A stretch of DNA of 64,000 bases, from assembly GCF_017876545.1 (NCBI RefSeq), contig NZ_JAGIOD010000001.1, forward strand, positions 2,728,001 to 2,792,000, in the 5' to 3' direction. Position 1 is the first letter of the stretch; each line of letters begins with the position of its first letter. Positions 60,713-64,000 of the stretch are shown here, piece after piece. The notes below the pieces were generated by a model. That model had not been told where the DNA came from. It did not search any database and worked only from the letters and a program-made list of their open reading frames with translations. The position numbers and the translations under genes were made by a program. The DNA comes from Brachybacterium sacelli (GTDB lineage: Bacteria > Actinomycetota > Actinomycetes > Actinomycetales > Dermabacteraceae).

Positions 60713-61761
60713 AGGGCTCCCCTCCGGTTCTCCCTCACGATGAGGTACAGCAGGTACAGACCGCCGAGGCTCACGGTCATCAGGCCCACCGGAAGCGACC
60801 GGCCGGGCAGGGTGTGCTGGGCGACGAGGTCCGCGCCGAGCAGCAGCACGGCCCCCGTGCAGGCCGCCGGCAGCATCGGCGTGCCCTGGGAGGCGGTCAG
60901 GCGGCGGCCGATCTGCGGGGCGGCCAGGGCGATGAAGGCGACGGGCCCGGCGACGGCTACGGCGACCGCCACCAGCAGCACCCCGAGGACGATGGCGATC
61001 AGCTGCGTGGCCTGCGGGCGGGCACCGATCGCTCGGGCGGTGTCCTCGCCGAGGTCCAACTGGGCCAGGGGGCGGCTGAGCGGGATCAGCGCCGCGAGCA
61101 GCACCACCGCCACCGCCAGGGTGGGGCCGACGTAGGGCCATGCGACACCGTTGAGGGACCCCACGCCCCAGGTGGAGGCGACGATCGCCAGGTCCAGCTC
61201 GGCGGTCAGCACGAGGTAGGTGTCCACGCTGGCGAGCATCGCGGTCAGGGCGATGCCCACGATGATCAGTCGGAACCCGGAGATGCCGCCGCGATGGGCC
61301 AGACCCATCACCACCGCGGCGCTCGCCAGGCCCCCGAGGACCGAGCCCGCCGTCAGCGCCGGGTACGAGGCGGTGCCCAGGACCAGGATCACCAGCAGCC
61401 CCCCGGTCTGCGCGCCCGTGGTGAACCCGATGATGTCGGGGGAGCCCAGGGGATTGCGGGTGAGGGTCTGGAAGATGGCCCCGGCCGCGCCCAGCAGCGC
61501 CCCCACCGCGAGGGCCGCGAGCGCCCTGGGCAGGCGCCACTCCATCACGTACAGCGTCACCAGGCGGTCGGCGCCCCCGGTCAGTGCTGCGAGCACGTCG
61601 GCGGGAGCGATCAGCACGTCCCCCAGCACCAGGGCCGCTCCCAACAGGATGAGCGCGAGCAGGAAGAGCACCGCGCAGACCGTCGCGGTGCGCACCGGGA
61701 TCCGAGTACCGAGAGGGCGGCGGAGGACCCAGTACCGGGGCGGGGCCGGGAGGGCGCTCAC
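60709..61761 (-). CDS. FecCD family iron-siderophore permease, second subunit
   Basis: 350-residue membrane protein with about ten helices. The family hallmark is WRLPRALAALAVGALLGAAG and FQTLTRNPLGSPDIIGF, and the late LAAPQIGRRL and GRSLPVGLMTVSLGGLYLLYL segments match. It probably pairs with the other permease as a heterodimer. GTG 61761 overlaps the upstream stop by GTGA. Confidence 0.95.
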   Translation of the reverse strand: MSALPAPPRYWVLRRPLGTRIPVRTATVCAVLFLLALILLGAALVLGDVLIAPADVLAALTGGADRLVTLYVMEWRLPRALAALAVGALLGAAGAIFQTLTRNPLGSPDIIGFTTGAQTGGLLVILVLGTASYPALTAGSVLGGLASAAVVMGLAHRGGISGFRLIIVGIALTAMLASVDTYLVLTAELDLAIVASTWGVGSLNGVAWPYVGPTLAVAVVLLAALIPLSRPLAQLDLGEDTARAIGARPQATQLIAIVLGVLLVAVAVAVAGPVAFIALAAPQIGRRLTASQGTPMLPAACTGAVLLLGADLVAQHTLPGRSLPVGLMTVSLGGLYLLYLIVRENRRGAL

Positions 61762-62747
61762 AGGCCGCTCACCCGCCTGCGCCGCACCAGCAGCACCAGC
61801 ACGGGTGCGCCGACGAAGGCGGTGACCACCCCGACCGGCAGCTCGCGCCCGGGCAGCACCACCCTCGCCAGCACGTCGGAGACCAGCAGGAGCAGGGCGC
61901 CGCCGAGAACGCTCAGGGGCAGGATGCGCCGCTGATCGGGGCCGACCGTCCAGCGCACCGCGTGGGGCACCATCAGACCCAGGAAGGAGATCGGGCCCGC
62001 GATCGCGGTCGCGGCGCCCGCGAGCAGCGTCACAGCCCCCACGGCGAGCACCCGAGCGGGCGCCAGGCGGACCCCGAGCGACCCGGCGAGGTCCTCGCCC
62101 AGGGCGATGGCGTTCAGAGGACGCGTCACCCCCAGGGCGATCAGCAGACCGATCCCGATCCAGGGCGCCACCGACACCAGCTGCGCGAGGTCAGGTCCCG
62201 CCACGGAGCCCGCCGCCCACACCCGGAAGCGGTCGAAGGTCCCGGGATCCAGCAGACGCAGCCCGGAGGTGACACCGCCGAGCACCGCGGCCAGCGCCAC
62301 CCCGGCCAGCGTCGTGCGCAAGGGGGTGGCCGGGCCCCGCCCCCCGGCGCCGATCGCGACCACCGCCAGGGATGCGACCGCGGCGCCGAGCAGGGCCGCG
62401 ACGATCAGTCCCGAGGTGTCGACCACCCCCAGGGCGGCGATGGCCACGGTCACCGCGAAGGCGGCACCGGCATTGACCCCGAGGATGCCCGGATCGGCGA
62501 GCGGATTGCGGGTGAAGGCCTGGATCAGACCGCCGGCGACCGCGAGAGCCGCACCTACCAGCAGCGCGACCAGCGTGCGGGGGAGCCGGTAGTCCCACAG
62601 CAGCGCGGTCGCCTCCGCACTGCCGTGGTCGCGCAGCACGTTGAGGATCTCGGCAACGCTCAGCGGCCTGGCCCCGACGGCCAGACTGAGCACGACGGAG
62701 GACAGCAGACCGATCAGCAGTCCCGCTGTCAGCAGGGCGGTCCTCAC
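61758..62747 (-). CDS. FecCD family iron-siderophore permease, first subunit
   Basis: 329-residue membrane protein with about ten helices. YRLPRTLVALLVGAALAVAG and IQAFTRNPLADPGILGVNAGAA are the family hallmark, followed by FLGLMVPHAVRWTVG and RELPVGVVTAFVGAPVLVLL. GTG 62747 forms a GTGA overlap with the SIP fusion gene. Longer in-frame readings into that gene were rejected. Confidence 0.95.
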   Translation of the reverse strand: MRTALLTAGLLIGLLSSVVLSLAVGARPLSVAEILNVLRDHGSAEATALLWDYRLPRTLVALLVGAALAVAGGLIQAFTRNPLADPGILGVNAGAAFAVTVAIAALGVVDTSGLIVAALLGAAVASLAVVAIGAGGRGPATPLRTTLAGVALAAVLGGVTSGLRLLDPGTFDRFRVWAAGSVAGPDLAQLVSVAPWIGIGLLIALGVTRPLNAIALGEDLAGSLGVRLAPARVLAVGAVTLLAGAATAIAGPISFLGLMVPHAVRWTVGPDQRRILPLSVLGGALLLLVSDVLARVVLPGRELPVGVVTAFVGAPVLVLLVRRRRVSGL

Positions 62748-64000
62748 GGGCGGGTGGGCGCGTTCGCGCCGGAGGCGTCGGCGATCACGACGGAGGGGCC
62801 GAACCCCCAGCCGAGCGGCGCACTGCGCACCCCGGAGCAACGGGCGCCCTCGAGCAGATCCCGCAGCTGGGTGCTGGTGCGCAGCGCGACCCCGGTCGAG
62901 GTGAGCGCCGTCAGCGTCCGGGCGGCGACGTGGTCGTCGGTCCGGGCGTCGTCGGCGAGGTCCGTCACCAGCAGCAGCTGGGCACCGGTGCGGCGGGAGA
63001 GGCGGTCCAGGAGCGAGCGGAGACGCGCGTCGGGGAGTGCTTCGGTCGCGTGCTGGAGGATGCTCACCTCCGTCAGAGGCAGTTCCTCGTCCTCGAGGAC
63101 CAGCTGCACTCGCCGGCGCCGGGAGGGATCGGTGATCTCGCGGTCCAGGCGCTGTCGGATCATCTCCGCGCGGCGCGGCGCCACCAGCAGGCTGACCCTG
63201 CGGTCAGCCCGTGCCAGCAGCGCGGCGGCCGTCGGGACGATGCCGTCGCCGCAGAGCAGCACCGTCCCCGCGGCGGCCACCTCCGGCAGGTCGGCCAGGG
63301 GCTGGACGTTCCACTGCAGCGAGTCCTCGCGGCGGCCGTGGAACGCCGCGTCGACCTCGTCGTCGTGGCCGCGCCAGGTCACGAGGTCCGCCGGCAGCGC
63401 CGGGGCGGTGGCCACCTCTCCGGTGCGCACCACCGTGAGCAGTTCGAGCAGGGAGAGGTCCACCCGGCCGGCCGGCGTGTCCAGATCCAGCGACTCCTGG
63501 ACGCTCTCCTCGAGCAGCACCTCGCCCAGCGCGGTATGGACGAAGCCTCCACGGCCGTCCTCCCGCAGCAGTCCCAGAGCGATCATCGCGTCCAGGAGCG
63601 GGGACAGCCGCTCGACGGGGACCCGTGTCGTCTCGACCAGTTCGGGGAGCGAGCGGGCGGCGTCGGCGAGGGCGACCGGGATGCCCAGGGACACGGCGAC
63701 CCGCAGCACGATGGGGGCCAGCAGCTCGCTCATCTCGTGCACCTGGTGCATCAGCTCCTGCGGGGAGGCGGGCGTCGGCGGGTCCGACGCCGGTGCGCGG
63801 TCCGCGGACGGCGTCGGCACGGGCTCGGAGGATGTCGGCGGTGCGGGGGAGGTCGCCCTGTCCGGTGCGCCGCCGCGGCGCGGTGACTCGGCGCGGTCCT
63901 CGTCGCCGGTCACCCGGCGCCAGTAGCCCACCACCTCGACGTCCTCCTTCGGCAGCGCGAGATCGCGGCGCAGGTAGCGGCGGATGGGGGAGATGGTGAG
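62744..64000 (-). CDS. siderophore-interacting protein fused to an O-methyltransferase-like domain (partial, 5' end outside window)
   Basis: The minus-strand frame is open from the right edge to TGA at 62744, at least 418 residues. The first 29 visible residues (ISPIRRYLRRDLALPKED, then VVGYWRR) match the C-terminal end of SIP-type NAD(P)H-flavin ferric-siderophore reductases. After a Pro/Ala/Thr-rich linker of about 45 residues comes a winged-helix-like dimerisation domain (LLAPIVLRVAVSLGIPVAL, LSPLLDAMIALGLLRED, FVHTALGEVLLEE) as in class II O-methyltransferases. A Rossmann-like domain follows. Its glycine motif is weak (LLCGDGIVPTAAALL), so SAM binding is uncertain. First gene of the siderophore uptake operon as far as visible. 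Confidence 0.75.
   Translation of the reverse strand, partial: LTISPIRRYLRRDLALPKEDVEVVGYWRRVTGDEDRAESPRRGGAPDRATSPAPPTSSEPVPTPSADRAPASDPPTPASPQELMHQVHEMSELLAPIVLRVAVSLGIPVALADAARSLPELVETTRVPVERLSPLLDAMIALGLLREDGRGGFVHTALGEVLLEESVQESLDLDTPAGRVDLSLLELLTVVRTGEVATAPALPADLVTWRGHDDEVDAAFHGRREDSLQWNVQPLADLPEVAAAGTVLLCGDGIVPTAAALLARADRRVSLLVAPRRAEMIRQRLDREITDPSRRRRVQLVLEDEELPLTEVSILQHATEALPDARLRSLLDRLSRRTGAQLLLVTDLADDARTDDHVAARTLTALTSTGVALRTSTQLRDLLEGARCSGVRSAPLGWGFGPSVVIADASGANAPTRP

Overview
The window is about 70% GC with GTG starts, ATGA/GTGA stop-start overlaps and a 16S-23S-5S operon without spacer tRNAs. Gene content and the 16S sequence point to a high-GC actinobacterium of the order Micrococcales, most likely Dermabacteraceae (Brachybacterium-like). 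The genus is an inference from memory of the 16S sequence, not a search. The region is mostly chromosomal core. Bases 6 kb to 31 kb follow the gene order around Mycobacterium tuberculosis Rv1002c-Rv1026 (pmt, rsmI, tatD, ksgA, ispE, glmU, prs, rplY, pth, mfd, mazG, eno, ftsB-like, DUF501, ppx). Bases 43.6 kb to 58.7 kb follow Rv1691-Rv1700 (TPR protein, HAD phosphatase, tlyA, nadK, recN, steA, steB/mctB, pyrG, Nudix).

Layout. 0-6 kb: tandem alpha/beta hydrolases, a lone LysR-type effector domain, luxS, malQ and a protein O-mannosyltransferase. 6-10.5 kb: rRNA methyltransferases rsmI and rsmA, rpmF, tatD and an IspE-like kinase that has lost its catalytic residues. 10.5-14.5 kb: an accessory insert with a DUF222-HNH endonuclease gene flanked by DnaA-box-like motifs and a lower-GC pair of secreted proteins (DUF6318-like lipoprotein and PKD protein). 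14.7-18.1 kb: minus-strand ABC-F ATPase, MarR and TetR genes. 18.2-30.8 kb: tRNA-Gln, glmU-prs, rplY, pth-mfd, mazG, eno, and the overlapping ftsB-like/DUF501/ppx operon. 30.9-37.6 kb: type II NADH dehydrogenase, nagB, a purine permease with an overlapping MarR gene, serC and a UbiE/MenG methyltransferase. 37.7-43.3 kb: the rRNA operon with two promoters, a structured leader and a terminator. 43.7-58.7 kb: a long co-directional run for RNA and NAD metabolism, DNA repair, cell separation and lipid-linked glycan assembly (MraY/WecA-like transferase, MurJ-like flippase, GT4 glycosyltransferase), then pyrG and a Nudix hydrolase. 58.8-64 kb: a minus-strand Fe-siderophore uptake operon (SIP-methyltransferase-like fusion, two FecCD permeases, ATPase, lipoprotein) running off the right edge.

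The most unusual items are the IspE-like protein with altered catalytic Lys and Asp, the siderophore-interacting protein fused to an O-methyltransferase-like domain, a window-wide pattern of predicted leaderless promoters (a -10 hexamer 6-8 nt before the start codon), a perfect 24-bp inverted repeat after prs, a 15-bp repeat array before nagB, a pair of covarying tetraloop hairpins in the rRNA leader, and a His/acid-rich insertion in the MurJ-like flippase.
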